A stretch of 64,000 nt of DNA, from contig OZ038496.1 in assembly GCA_964036315.1 (NCBI GenBank), positions 20,436,185 to 20,500,184 on the forward strand, in the 5' to 3' direction. Both the position numbers and the translations under genes were made by a program. Below are positions 43,119 to 54,175 of the stretch, one piece after another. This DNA comes from Acanthosepion esculentum. Lineage: Eukaryota; Mollusca; Cephalopoda; Sepiida; Sepiidae. Below the pieces are notes generated by a model that worked only from the letters and a program-made list of their open reading frames with translations, did not search any database and was not told the origin of the DNA. The first letter of the stretch is position 1; each line of letters begins with the position of its first letter.

Positions 43119-43837
43119 GTTAGTATCAGGAAAATTTATCTTCTTTTTGCCCTGAATCTTTGGCCTTTTACATGAAAGGACAAGTTATTGTAACTATTGC
43201 ACATTCTACAAACATATGCAAAGCTTCATTATTGTAATCAACTCATATGTTTTTTTCTTTTGAAAACACACTTTTAGGAAACCAGCCTAAGCCATAATAA
43301 CTAAAAGGAACCTTGTTAATATTCATATGGCAGCCAATTTAGATTTACTGTGAGTTCCCTTGCAAAATTCAGAAGATAATTTTTATCTTTTCAAAATAAA
43401 TTAATTCAGCACAAATATGGATTAATAGTATAGAAATAAAAATAATTTTATTTTTATGGTTCAAACAAACAATGGAAACTAAAGAAAAAAACAGCAGAAC
43501 AAGTTAGTGTAATTTAAAGTTTGTTAAATAAAAAATGTTTTGAGTGAAATGAATGTTCTTCTCAGATATTTGAGTTTAAATAAAAGATCTGTGTGCATAT
43601 GCATGAATAGAGAGTGTTGAGTTGCATAAATAGAAAGAAAGAGGAGACTGTGGAACTTTCATCTATGCTGTTGGACACAAGCTTGTCAGTAACAGTGGGT
43701 AGACAATTGAAGATAGTTTCTTTGGAATCATCAGTAGCCAAAGTGGAATATTTTCTGAAGCAAGTATTGACTTTTGGGTTGCCTACTTCATTTATATTTC
43801 CTTTTAGAGGTTTTGTGCTTATGCCTTTTGAACAACA
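43119..43837. other. Intron downstream of the navigator exon
   Basis: Donor GTTAGTAT at 43119. No repeat recognised before the minisatellite. The 43614-43853 frame shows no domain. Confidence 0.45.
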
Positions 43838-44385
43838 AAATAGAACAATTTAAATGGTTGCTTATTCTTAAATAAAACCATTTGAATGGTCGATTATTCT
43901 TAAATAAAACAATTTGAATGGTCGATTATTCTTAAATAAAACAATTTGAATGGTCGATTATTCTTAAATAAAACAATTTGAATGGTCGATTATTCTTAAA
44001 TAAAACAATTTGAATGGTCGATTATTCTTAAATAAAACAATTTGAATGGTCGATTATTCTTAAATAAAACAATTTGAATGGTCGATTATTCTTAAATAAA
44101 ACAATTTGAATGGTTGATTATTCTTAAATAAAACTATTTGAATGCTCTATTATTCCTAAATAGAACAATTTGAATGGTTAATTATTCTTAAGTAGAACAG
44201 TTGGAATGGTCAGTTATTCTTAAATAGAATGATTTGAATGGCCAATTATTCTTCAGTAGAATAATTTGAATAGTCAATTATTCTTAAATACAATAATTTG
44301 AATGGCAAATTATTCTTAAACAGAATAATTTGAATGGTCAATTATTCTTAAATTGAATGATTTGAATGGTCGATTATTCTTCCTA
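43838..44385. repeat. 32-bp minisatellite, about 17 copies, with a divergence gradient
   Basis: Unit TCGATTATTCTTAAATAAAA-CAATTTGAATGG. Copies from about 43880 to 44115 are almost identical, while those from 44120 to 44385 differ at several positions each. This suggests repeated expansion at the left end of an older array. Confidence 0.95.
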
Positions 44386-45035
44386 TTTGTCATGTGCTAT
44401 GGTTCTATACTACCTCCATGTGGAATGGATTCAGTGAAACTGATTTTGAAATTTACATAATTGAGGATATGAGCATTATTACTTGTGTAGATGTATGTGT
44501 GTGTAGCCCATATAACACTGGGTTAAATTGTTATTCTACAAAAGCATTCCTAGAAGAAACAATAAAAATACGTATTTTAAAATGATTAACACTTATTTGG
44601 ATGTCTACATATATGAAAAAGATAGAGAAAAATATCCAGCCTTCAGCTGCTGTTCTAACAATCTCCGTGGTCATGAAATTTTCAAGGTTTACTACTGGTA
44701 TTACTCACACAGCCACAAAATTCAATGTGAAAGTGTGAGGTTACAAAGTAAAAGGTGAAAAATACTTATAATACATACAAAATACCATTGCTCAGCCAAC
44801 AGTAGAGACTTATAACAGCATGAAAGCTGGGAGAAGAATGCAAACAACTATTTCAATTAGGCTATGTCATAAATTCAATGAATATAAGCCTATGCTGCAC
44901 CTAAAAAAATTTCCAGTCTTGAAAAAGGAATGATTTTATATAAAATAAAGGAATGATTTTATATAAAAAATAACAGTTCATATACTAATTTCTGTAATTT
45001 CTAAAGAATTAACAAATTTTTTCAGTCAGTTGATA
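44386..45035. other. Intronic sequence, nothing recognised
   Basis: A small tandem duplication AAGGAATGATTTTATATAAA occurs at about 44926 and 44949. Otherwise nothing is assigned. Confidence 0.4.
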
Positions 45036-45039
45036 GGTT

Positions 45040-45225
45040 TGCCTATCATCTGGTTCACACTCCTCCCAAGTCTTTTGAACAGGTGTATAGGTCTATCCCT
45101 TGTTTTTTGTTTAGGATTATGTTTCTAGTTCTTTCTAAAGTCATTTTCATTCTCTTTCACTCCCAGTAGCTCATTGTATCTCAGTGGTATTATCACCTTG
45201 CTTGGAGTGAACTGAAAAAAAAAAT
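45040..45225 (+). mobile_element. LINE family A 3' tail (variant shared with 29400-29625)
   Basis: AGTCTTTTGAACAGGTGTAT, AGGATTATGTTTCTAGTTC and TCTCAGTGGTATTATCACCT-TGCTTGGAGTGAA followed by an A run at 45214, closely matching 29460-29625. Confidence 0.65.
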
Positions 45226-45258
45226 CTTATTTTATTTTTCAATATTTTAAGCATTTTA

Positions 45259-45479
45259 GTGGATACACATGTTTGAGTAGACACCCTGTTGGTGTTTTTA
45301 AGTACCAATTACATGTACCAACCTGAGCATTTATAAATCTTAATAAAAAAAAAAGTGCTCTCCAATAGTTTTCAAACCTCTTTTGTTGGGGAAACCACCA
45401 TTTGATCCAGCATGCTTTACACAGGTCAATAGGTATAGAGTTTAAAAAACAGGGTGTCTACTCAAACACGTGTATGCAC
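45259..45479 (+). mobile_element. 221-bp MITE with TA target duplication
   Basis: The left end GTGGATACACATGTTTGAGT-AGACACCCTGTT and right end AACAGGGTGTCTACTCAAAC-ACGTGTATGCAC are 32-bp inverted repeats with 3 mismatches. TA lies on both sides (45257-45258, 45480-45481). The interior is non-coding, with a poly-A run at 45345. Size, inverted ends and TA fit a non-autonomous Tc1/mariner-superfamily element. Confidence 0.85.
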
Positions 45480-45739
45480 TAAAGTATAATGTTTAAAGTA
45501 ATAAGAACTAATTTCCATGTAATTGATTTGAGATGCTGCATGCATGAGATGTCTTCAAAAAATCCTGAAGTAATTATTGTGTTTTTTAAGTGATGACGGA
45601 CAAACAAATCAATTGAATTACAATGTAAAATTCCCACTTCACAGAAAACACTCCAATAAAACCGAAACACAAACTATTATAAAGAACTTTTTTTGTTAAA
45701 TGTCTGATCAGAGTATAGGGGATTATGACTTTCTACAGA

Positions 45740-45925
45740 CTCCTTTTTCATTGCTATCTGTAATGTAATCGGCCAGGACCTGGCATCTTGTCACTTTCCC
45801 ACCACTAAGATATGGCTTACTTCTCTCTTTTCTGTAAATATTTTCATGACATTGGTTCTAATGAGCTTTCCTTGACTGCATGAATTTAAGTGTACAACTA
45901 CATTGGTAACAAAGTGTCACTTCTT
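45740..45925 (+). mobile_element. LINE family A internal fragment
   Basis: GTAATGTAATCGGCCAGGAC-CTGGCATCTTGTCA corresponds to CNVIGQDLASC, and TTTTCTGTAAATATTTTCAT-GACATTG to FCKYFHDIGS, then ATGAATTTAAGTGTACAACT. No 3' tail follows; it is cut by the minisatellite at 45945. Confidence 0.65.
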
Positions 45926-45944
45926 ATCTTATTTTTGTCTAGCT

Positions 45945-47560
45945 CCCTATAACTTTCTTTTGACTCTCTGTCTTTCTTTTGTCTCCCTATGTCTTTCTTT
46001 TGACTCTCTGTCTTTCTTTTGTTTCCCTATGTCTTTCTTTTGACTCTCTGTCTTTCTTTGTTTCCCTATGTCTTTCTTTTGATTCTCTGTCTTTCTTTTG
46101 ACTCTCTGTCTTTCTTTTGTCTCCCTATGTCTTTCTTTTGACTCTCTGTCTTTCTTTTGTTTCCCTATGTCTTTCTTTTGACTCTCTGTCTTTCTTTTGT
46201 TTCCCTATGTCTTTCTTTTGACTCTCTGTCTTTCTTTGTTTCCCTATGTCTTTCTTTTGATTCTCTGTCTTTCTTTTGACTCTCTGTCTTTCTTTTGTCT
46301 CCCTCTGTCTTTCTTTTGACTCTCTGTCTTTCTTTTGACTCTCTGTCTTTCTTTTGTTTCCCTATGTCTTTCTTTTGATTCTCTGTCTTTCTTTTGTTTC
46401 CCTATGTCTTTCTTTTGACTCTCTGTCTTTCTTTTGTTTCCCTATGTCTTTCTTTTGACTCTCTGTCTTTCTTTGTTTCCCTATGTCTTTCTTTTGATTC
46501 TCTATCTTTCTTTTGACTCTCTGTCTTTCTTTTGTCTCCCTATGTCTTTCTTTTGACTCTCTGTCTTTCTTTTGTTTCCCTATGTCTTTCTTTTGACTCT
46601 GTGTCTTTCTTTTGTTTCCCTATGTCTTTCCTTTGACTCTCTGTCTTTCTTTTGTTTCCCTATGTCTTTCTTTTGACTCTCTGTCTTTCTTTTGACTCTC
46701 TGTCTTTCTTTTGTTTCCCTATGTCTTTCTTTTGATTCTCTGTCTTTCTTTTGTTTCCCTATGTCTTTCTTTTGACTCTCTGTCTTTCTTCTGTTTCCCT
46801 ATGTCTTTCTTTTGACTCTCTGTCTTTCTTCTGTTTCCCTATGTCTTTCTTTTGACTCTCTGTCTTTCTTTTGTTTCCCTATGTCTTTCTTTTGACTCTC
46901 TGTCTTTCTTTTGACTCTCTGTCTTTCTTTGTTTCCCTGTCTTTCTTTTGATTCTCTGTCTTTCTTTTGACTCTCTGTCTTTCTTTTGTTTCCCTATGTC
47001 TTTCTTTTGTTTCCCTCTGTCTTTCTTTTGACTCTCTGTCTTTCTTTTGACTCTCTGTCTTTCTTTTGTTTCCCTATGTCTTTCTTTTGATTCTCTGTCT
47101 TTCTTTTGACTCTCTGTCTTTCTTTTGTTTCCCTATGTCTTTCTTTTGATTCTCTGTCTTTCTTTTGTTTCCCTATGTCTTTCTTTTGACTCTCTGTCTT
47201 TCTTCTGTTTCCCTATGTCTTTCTTTTGACTCTCTGTCTTTCTTCTGTTTCCCTATGTCTTTCTTTTGACTCTCTGTCTTTCTTTTGTTTCCCTATGTCT
47301 TTCTTTTGACTCTCTGTCTTTCTTTTGACTCTCTGTCTTTCTTTGTTTCCCTGTCTTTCTTTTGATTCTCTGTCTTTCTTTTGACTCTCTGTCTTTCTTT
47401 TGTTTCCCTATGTCTTTCTTTTGTTTCCCTCTGTCTTTCTTTTGACTCTCTGTCTTTCTTTTGACTCTCTGTCTTTCTTTTGTTTCCCTATGTCTTTCTT
47501 TTGACTCTCTGTCTTTCTTTTGACTCCCTATGTCTTTCTTTTGTTTTTCTTTTATTTCCA
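45945..47560. repeat. 1.6-kb minisatellite of 19- and 21-bp units with 414-bp higher-order repeats
   Basis: Two main units alternate: ACTCTCTGTCTTTCTTTTG (19 bp) and TTTCCCTATGTCTTTCTTTT-G (21 bp), with variants ATTCTCTG..., TCTCCCTATG... and a short TTTCTTTG form. Rare variants reveal large duplications: GTTTCCCTGTCTTTC at 46931 and 47345, TTTCCCTCTGTCTTT at 47010 and 47424, and CTTCTGTTTCCCT at 46788/46828 and 47202/47242 are all 414 bp apart. The minus strand has an open Lys/Glu/Arg/Gln-rich frame at 47253-47561 that is a translation of the array. Confidence 0.95.
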
Positions 47561-47589
47561 TTAAATTTCTAGTCTTTCTCTCACTTTAT

Positions 47590-47622
<33 letters not shown>

Positions 47623-48930
47623 ACCAAATGGATAAATATACGTAGGTATACGAGCAAACGATTTTATACAAATACATGTAAATACTATATAGTGTAAGAA
47701 AAAGCAGTGCTCAATGTAAAATAACAGAGCTATTTAATATATATATTAAGCAATATACATAATATCCTACATAATATCCTACATTAACTGCACAACTTTT
47801 TTTCATGCCAAAGCAATTTTCAAGTGCTGGAATTATAATATTTATTTTTATTTCTTACATATAATTTTTGTAATATAATTATTATTTTTATTTTTATTTC
47901 TTATATATAATATTTATAATATAATTATAATATTTATTCTTAATTCTCTCTCTCTCTCTCTGCGGGGTTTTTTTTTATCATTAGATCCTACCTTTACACT
48001 TTCAGACCTTCTTTTTTCCAACTTCTCTTTTCTCCAGTCTCTTCCCACTTCATATTATTGTACAGATTTTTTGGCCTGAATGTGTAACTAATTCCAGCTC
48101 ACAAAGACTGGGGATTTGGATGATGCTACATTCTGATCCAAGATAGAAAACTATATATATATATAAATATATATATATATACAAGCAGAATTATAGTTTG
48201 GATAATATTTGCTTTCACTTAGAGTCTCCCCATGAATGACTTTAAAGAATTCCTTTGTTACTGTCATCCATTTTCTTATCTGTGCACCAATCATTTTCTA
48301 TTGTTAACTATATCAGAATTTGACACTAAATTCTGCTCAAATGTCAGTCACATGACTTGATAAGGATCACCTCTTGTCTCTTATCATTGGCTGATCTTAG
48401 ACCCACTCTCACCTGTCACAGTAATAATTACACAAATACATGTCTCCAAGACACATGATGGAATAAAAAGTTCTCTTTTTTGATGGGTGGGTCTTCTAGG
48501 AATAATTTGTGGAATGTCACTTGGGTAGAGATGGAATTAGGATGAGTTAGTTTTTTAGTACAAAATTTAAGTTTGAGTTTTCACTTTTTCTTATTTTTAT
48601 GAGCATGTAAGGAGTGATCCCAGAAAGAGACACATACATAATAAGGTTTTAGTCATAAAGAAGTTATGTAGAAAATGGGTTCAGACAAAAGAATGTGGTT
48701 TGAGGAATTGCTTACCTATGTTTAATGCAGACTGTAACATGGTTAGAGCAGGGGGCTGGATGCTGCAAAGTATATAGTTCAAGAGTTATGGTTGAAGATA
48801 AATAACATTCAGTGTTATCTTTGTTTTCACACTTTGAACTATATTTTATTCCTGTGGACTCCCTGTGGAGCAAAGACCCATAACCACACCAAGTGATGCT
48901 GCTACAGTTTCAGTCTTTCTTTTCTTAAAA
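47561..48930. other. Intronic sequence with microsatellites
   Basis: (CA)n at 47588-47613, a duplicated TTATTTTTATTTCTTA segment at 47850-47930, (TC)n at 47944-47961 and (TA)n at 48151-48181. No coding signal. Confidence 0.5.
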
Positions 48931-48934
48931 TGCT

Positions 48935-49135
48935 ATGTCCTTTCAGGCACTCTAGTCTTGGATGGCAAGCAATTTCAGAGAAGGAAAATTTTGAATTCAG
49001 AATCATGGAGAAAGCAATAGGTAACCACCCCACTTTTTTCCGGAGAATGTATGGTAACTCACAGATAATACAGAGAAGAAGGCTGTGGAAAGCCATGACT
49101 TCCTACATCCTGAAGGGAGATAGCATTCAAATAAT
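48935..49135 (+). repeat. SINE copy, 3' half
   Basis: CACTCTAGTCTTGGATGGCA, AATCATGGAGAAAGCAATAG-GTAAC, CAGATAATACAGAGAAGAAG and the LINE-B-like end CTGTGGAAAGCCATGACTTC-CTACATCCTGAAGG. Confidence 0.65.
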
Positions 49136-49595
49136 AATAATAATACCTTGCTTATATACCTTTGACTTTGTCAAGAAAATGTGTAGTTGTTATGAGACAG
49201 TAACTGTTATTCTTGCTATATGCTATTGGTCATAATGTTTTTGTGTATGGCTAGTCAATTCTTTTGGTAGTAGAAACGTTCATCTTTACCCTTCTTAAGT
49301 GACCAGTGATAGCCAAATCCAGATTTTATATTGGCTTTGGAAAATCACCTTAAGAACAAGTTATCAGTTCTTTGCCTGAAGTGGATACTGATCAGTTCCC
49401 GCCTTCTGTGCAGAGTAAAAGAGCAGTGTAAACAAATATATTCATGAATTTTACACATAAAAAAATGGAAGGTGACTTTAAAAGTTAATCTTCAGTTTAA
49501 AATTTTTGGCATATGATGTATCTAAATATGAAGGGCATTAATTTCAGAGTCTTCCATTGTAAATTGACATCCAGAATCATACAAACTATCTCCTT
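49136..49595. other. Intronic sequence, nothing recognised
   Basis: No element recognised. Confidence 0.4.
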
Positions 49596-49599
49596 TCCT

Positions 49600-50240
49600 A
49601 ACAAAACTAGGTCTGCTGCTAGGAAAGTCAATTCATTGTGTTGTGCGAGACAATTTTTCTCACCTGAATCCATCTTAAATATCTATAAGTCTAGCATTCA
49701 TCCATGCTTCGAATATTGCTGCCACATATGGTCTGGTGCTTCTATATATTTAGAGATTCTTGATAAAATCCAAAGAATCTGCAATGTCATTAGTCCTGAG
49801 CTAGCATCTCAGCTTCAGTCACTTTTCCACTGATGGAATGTAGTTTCCCTGTGCCTTTTCTATAAATACATTCATCATAATTTTTCTGATGAGATTTCCT
49901 TTTTAGTACCTAGACTTTACAAATTTAAGCACAGTACTAGATTGGCAGCTAGATTTCATCATATTATAGTTGAAATGGTTGGACGTAACTGTAAGTTCTC
50001 TACCAACAGTTCCTTCTTTTGCACTTCTCACTTATGGAACTCTCTTCTGACTTCTTGCTTTCTAGTCAAGTTTGGTCTTCAAAAATTGAAATGCAATATC
50101 AACCATTATATTCTGTCTTCTGATTCTTCTTGCTCCTTTATAATGTTTTGTTTTGTATATTTTTTTCACACTCAGTAACCTCAACCCTCTTGTGTCTTAC
50201 TGGCTTTGTTACCTTGCTTGGGATGAAATGAAAATAAATT
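49600..50240 (+). mobile_element. LINE family A copy
   Basis: The open frame at 49513-49833 contains TRSAARKVNSLCCARQFFSP, ESILNIYKSSIHPCFEYCCH and IWSGASIYLEILDKIQRICN. The next segment at 49942-50178 has HKFSTNSSFFCTSHLWNSL-like text and LKCNINHYIL. It ends TACTGGCTTTGTTACCTTGC-TTGGGATGAAATGAAAA at 50236. It is truncated at the 5' side and interrupted by a stop near 49833. Confidence 0.8.
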
Positions 50241-50244
50241 ACAG

Positions 50245-50478
50245 ATATAATAATATTGGATATTTAAAAATAATAGGGATAAAAACAAAAATGGAAGAAT
50301 GCTGAATTAGGTTGGTTAAGCTATGCATCTTGATAGATGAGAAATGTAAAATTGAAAATTTAACAATAAGTATCCAGGTATCTTCAGCATTTCTCAGTAT
50401 AGAACTGCAAGTAGCATTTGTTGTATTTCATTCCTTTCACCTACATATGTAAGATTTCATCATTACTATTATTATTTA
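50245..50478 (+). repeat. Duplicated unit, copy 1 (empty-site reference)
   Basis: AATAATAGGGATAAAAACAA, GAATTAGGTTGGTTAAGC and CAGGTATCTTCAGCATTTCTC-type sequence recur at 51005-51445 plus 52044-52110. In this copy the GGTTG at 50315 and the CTTCAGCA site are uninterrupted, which fixes where the later LTR and LINE inserted in copy 2. Confidence 0.8.
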
Positions 50479-51002
50479 TTAGTGACCAGATCTCATCATT
50501 TTACAGTTAAAAGGGATTGCTGTAACCATAAGTTCTATTCTGGCAGTTTCTTTTCTTTGCACTTCTTGCTGATGAAACTCTATTCTGGCTTCTTGCTTTC
50601 AAGTCAAGTTCGATCTTCAAAAATTTAAATTCTATGTCAATTGTTATCTTCTGTCTTCTTAATTCCTATTCTTTTATTGTTCTTGCTCCTTATTAATGTT
50701 TTTCTTTTTCTTATATTCTTTCAAAACCAGTAACCTCCCTCCCCAGCATCTTAGTGGCTTTGTTACCTTGCTTGGAGCAAAATGATTTTAAAAAAATGAG
50801 TAACTTTTCAGAAATTTTGAATGGATTCCTTTATTCAAATCATCTACTAGTCTGATAATTTTTTGTCAATTGTTATCTTCTTAATTCCTGTTCTTTTATT
50901 ATTCTCTCTCCTTATTAATATTTCTTATATTCTTTCACATTCACTAACCCCCTGAATCTTACTGCCTTTGCTGCCTTGCTTGAGGTTAAATGAAAAAAAA
51001 AC
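50479..51002 (+). mobile_element. Two LINE family A 3' ends in tandem
   Basis: The first, 50479-50795, has GATCTCATCATTTTACAGTT, AAGTTCTATTCTGGCAGTTT, TGATCTTC-like FKFYV sequence and the tail TAGTGGCTTTGTTACCTTGC-TTGG. The second, about 50865-51002, has TTGTTATCTTCTTAATTCCT and the tail TACTGCCTTTGCTGCCTTGC-TTGAGG with an A run. They look like one 3' end duplicated together with flanking sequence. Confidence 0.7.
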
Positions 51003-51445
51003 TACTGATATAACAATGTTAAAAATAATAGGGATAAAAACAAAAGTGCAAGAAAGATGAATTAGGTTGTGTTATATTCCGTGCTAATAGGAATATAACA
51101 CATATAGGAAATAGGAATGGAGAAATACGGTGGATAAATAGTAACAGGTTTATTATAGAAACCAGTACACCAAACAAGGAAGTAATAGTTATGCACACGG
51201 TCATCACAAGTCAGTACAGTTGTGTGCTTGCTGCAATCGGAAGGCCGCTAGTCACGTTTGACTCTCCTGTCCGCTGTCCTCACGGATACTTACAGGTGGT
51301 TACCACCTACAGTTCCACCACTCATAGGTGTGGCAGGTTATTCCATCACATCAGGTTGGTTAATTTATGCATCTTGATACATGTAAAATCAAAAATTTAA
51401 AATTTAACGTTAAATATCCAGATATCTTCAGCAACTGTTTGCCTC
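51003..51445 (+). repeat. Duplicated unit, copy 2, carrying nested insertions
   Basis: The unit matches 50250-50400 on both sides of the LTR at 51070-51353 and continues to CTTCAGCA at 51427-51434. There a LINE has inserted, and the remainder resumes at 52045 (TTCTCGGTATAGAACTG). Confidence 0.8.
51070..51353 (-). mobile_element. Gypsy solo LTR, 284 bp, with GGTTG target duplication
   Basis: On the + strand it runs TGTTATATTCCGTGCTAATA ... TTCCATCACATCA, the complement of the LTR at 35157-35426 from end to end. GGTTG occurs at 51065-51069 and 51354-51358, while the paralogous unit at 50315 has a single GGTTG. Insertion, 5-bp duplication and later LTR-LTR recombination explain it fully. On the minus strand TATAATAAACC is the polyadenylation signal. 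Confidence 0.92.
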
Positions 51446-52043
51446 AGGGTTCTTGATAAGATCCAGATACGGATATGCAATGTGATTGGCCCTGATCTGT
51501 CATCTCGTCTGCAGTCGCTCTCTCATAGACACGATGTTGCATCGCTCTGCCTTTTTTACAAGTACTTTCACGGTAATTGCTCCGAGGAGTTGCTTTCGCT
51601 TGTCCCTAGGCCTCGTGAATTTAAACGTCCTACGAGGCTGGCATCCTGTTCCCACCCCTTCACCATTGAAACTGTTAGATGTAGACGTCTCTTCTACTCC
51701 AATAGCTTCATGTCTCGCACATCTCGCCTATGGAACCCTCTTCCCTATTACTGTTTCCCTGACAAATACAATCTCCAACGGTTTAAGTGTAGCATCAATC
51801 GACATCTCCAGTTGCCTTGATTTATCCACTTCCCTTCTCCACATCCTTTCATCTTTCATTCCTATCTGCTCTCACTCCAAATCTTCTGTAACGCCCTTGC
51901 CTTGATCCACCCACTGTCTTTCTCTTTCTCCACATCCTCTCCTTTACCACTCCTATCTGCTCTTCCTCCAACCCTTCTATAACCCCATGCGTGATAGTGG
52001 CCTCCAGTCTTGCTTGGGGTGATACGCTTAAAAAAAAAAAAAA
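51435..52043 (+). mobile_element. LINE family A2, young 3' end
   Basis: Open from about 51449 to the stop at 51818-51820: VLDKIQIRICNVIGPDLSSR, LSHRHDVASLCLFYKYFHGN, CSEELLSLVPRPREFKRPTR, RRLFYSNSFMSRTSRLWNPL and RFKCSINRHLQLP. These are the terminal 120 or so residues of a non-LTR reverse transcriptase protein. A GC-richer 3' UTR follows, with two related blocks (CTCTTCTCCACATCCTTTC- and CTTTCTCCACATCCTCTCC-like), ending CTTGCTTGGGGTGATACGC and an A14 tail at 52030-52043. A close relative lies on the minus strand at 55380-55800. Recent, 5'-truncated insertion. Confidence 0.88.
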
Positions 52044-53375
52044 ATTCTCGGTATAGAACTGTAAATCCCTCCACCTACATATGTAAAATTTCAACATTAT
52101 TAGTGTGAAGAAGTAATTTCAAAGGACAAAATGTCATTCAATTACTCACTATTAGTATGATATATAGAGTCGTTTTTCCTATTTTCCAGATATAGATAAA
52201 TATATAAATAGTATTAGATAAATTAGGAGAAGGTGATGCTATAGAGAACTTACTGTCTAGCTACAGAAGCAGGCACACGCTTCCTATTTTGTAATTTCAA
52301 TTAGTGTGTTTTGCTTTTCTCAGCATCAGGTTGATTTATCGCCATCTCCAGACCAAAAATCTCATAAACTATAATAGGAAAATATCAAGAAGGATTTCCA
52401 TAAAAAATTATTTATTCTGGCAGTTCTACACTGGAATTGGTGCATCTTTTAGCTGATTTAACATGGTGCCAGGTTTTAGGAACTGAATTAAAGCAATCAA
52501 TTCTTGATCAAATCATGCAACTGTTTTTGTTTTTGGGTGTGGGATGGGCTGGCACAGCTGGTGGGTGAGAACAAAAGAAAACAAAAAGAGAAGTGTCATT
52601 GGGTTTTTACTAATGTCTAATTTGACCAGTTGGTGAGTTTTGAGATGAATATTCTTTAGGCAATGTAATTATATGAATGATTAGGTTTTTATTTTTATTT
52701 TTTTAATTTTTTGGTGGTGGTGGTGGTGGTGGGGGGTTAATGTTTATTCTTTTTAGAAGAGAAAAGGAAAATAAGTTCAAACATTTTTTGCGTATTTCTG
52801 TAGCTAGAAATATCCTGATATAAGTAAGTTCTAAAAATTACAGATGTTTTGGACTTTTCTGATCAAAAGTAAATTAATCATCTGAACAAAAAGAAACACA
52901 TTATTTTTTTTTTTGGTTTCGAGGACTTTGATTACTTTAAAAAAAAATTACTTGAAATCTGAGATGAATTATTTTCACTGTTAATTTTTGTCTAATCTTT
53001 TCTTTGTTTTATTCTTACCTTTCATCACAACTGCCTAAGTTGAATACTCCCGTAAGTAATGTAAAGTAAAAATAAAGAAGGAGCTTCGTTAATTTTTGTC
53101 TAGTTTTTTCTTCATCTTGTTGCTTTTTTATCAGAACTATCCAGCTTGAATACAATTTGACTGCTAAAGTAAGTAGCATAATATAAAAGTAAGCTACTTT
53201 TTTATTCTTACTTCAAGCTCCTTGCTTTGTTAGAAAGTATTTGACCTAGAATGTTGTAATAAAAAGCAACAATAAGATGAAGAAGAGCGGAGCCAAAAAT
53301 GAACATTTCTGTCACATACCTTATTTGGGGAATTGCACATACAGCTGAAATGTTTTTCTCCTTCTTCTTCTATGT
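52044..53375. other. Intronic sequence with small repeats
   Basis: The remainder of the duplicated unit ends near 52110. (GGT)n occurs at 52715-52733. Two units of about 110 bp at 52980-53090 and 53090-53210 share TTAATTTTTGTCTA and AAGTAAGTA-type motifs. No exon-like block was found. Confidence 0.5.
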
Positions 53376-53379
53376 GCCG

Positions 53380-53435
53380 TATCTCTTCAGGACGATGGCA
53401 ACCATGGCTCTCCACAATTTCCTATCCTTATTGTG
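53380..53435 (-). mobile_element. LINE family B 3' tail, minus strand
   Basis: CTCTTCAGGACGATGGCAAC-CATGGCTCTCCACAATTTCC is the complement of the family B terminal sequence. Confidence 0.6.
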
Positions 53436-53464
53436 TTAGCAAAGAAATTGCAAGAGAAACTAAT

Positions 53465-53590
53465 GGTTAATCAGCACATAAAATAGAATCAGCTAGCAGA
53501 GTTCAAACTCTGGCTGAGATACTTAGCACTTACTTTACACTAATATGCTTGAGAAAGGCATGAAGTCACTATAGATAAACAGAAAGGCAG
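53465..53590 (+). repeat. SINE fragment
   Basis: CAGAGTTCAAACTCTGGCTG (B-box-like, itself palindromic) at 53498, then GCTTGAGAAAGGCATGAAGT, the body of the common SINE. Confidence 0.5.
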
Positions 53591-53599
53591 TTGGAGCAC

Positions 53600-54175
53600 T
53601 TTTAAGTTTGTAAGACAGATCATGGAAAATATACCAACAAAATATGAAGGCACATTGGAATAGTAAAAGATGCCTTTCGAAAGCTAAACAAAGTATTAAT
53701 AAGAATTAAACAAAATTTTTTTAAAAACAAAGAAAATACTACTAAACTGTTATGTAATATCAGTCCTCTTCTGTGGCATTGAATGTTAGATAATTTCCTC
53801 ACAGATGAAAAAGAGACTTGAAGCAATAGAAATGTGGTTCTACAGAAGGATGCTGAGAATAGCATGGGCTGAACATGAGTAGAAGAAAGATTTTAAGGAA
53901 AATAGAAACAAAAAGGACAGTTATATTTAAAATCTGAAAGAGACAGTTGAAATTTCTAGGAGACTTAATGAGGAAAGAGGGCCTGGAGAAACTGACGCTC
54001 AAAGGACGTATTGAAGGTCAGAGGGACAGAGCAAGTAACCTACCTAATCAGCTTGTGTAAATAGCAGAACAAGGTTTAGGAGAGATAGTGAAAAGACAAA
54101 CTTTACTATGAGCTACAAAAAGCAAAAAGAGCCATTATCGTCCTTGTCCTGAAGGGATATGGCATATAGAAGTGA
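53600..54175 (+). mobile_element. LINE family B fragment
   Basis: GGAATAGTAAAAGATGCCTT-TCGAAAGCTAAACAAAGTAT, GAAATGTGGTTCTACAGAAG-GATGCTGAGAATAGC (EMWFYRRMLRIA), GTTGAAATTTCTAGGAGAC- (LKFLGD), GAGGAAAGAGGGCCTGGAGA (RKEGLE) and AGCCATTATCGTCCTTGTCC-TGAAGG. Stops and shifts throughout. Confidence 0.75.

Noticed and set aside
47253..47561. 102-residue Lys/Glu/Arg/Gln-rich minus frame resembling a charged coiled-coil protein
   Set aside because: It lies entirely in the 19/21-bp minisatellite; other parts of the same array are frameshifted, as expected for non-coding repeat DNA.
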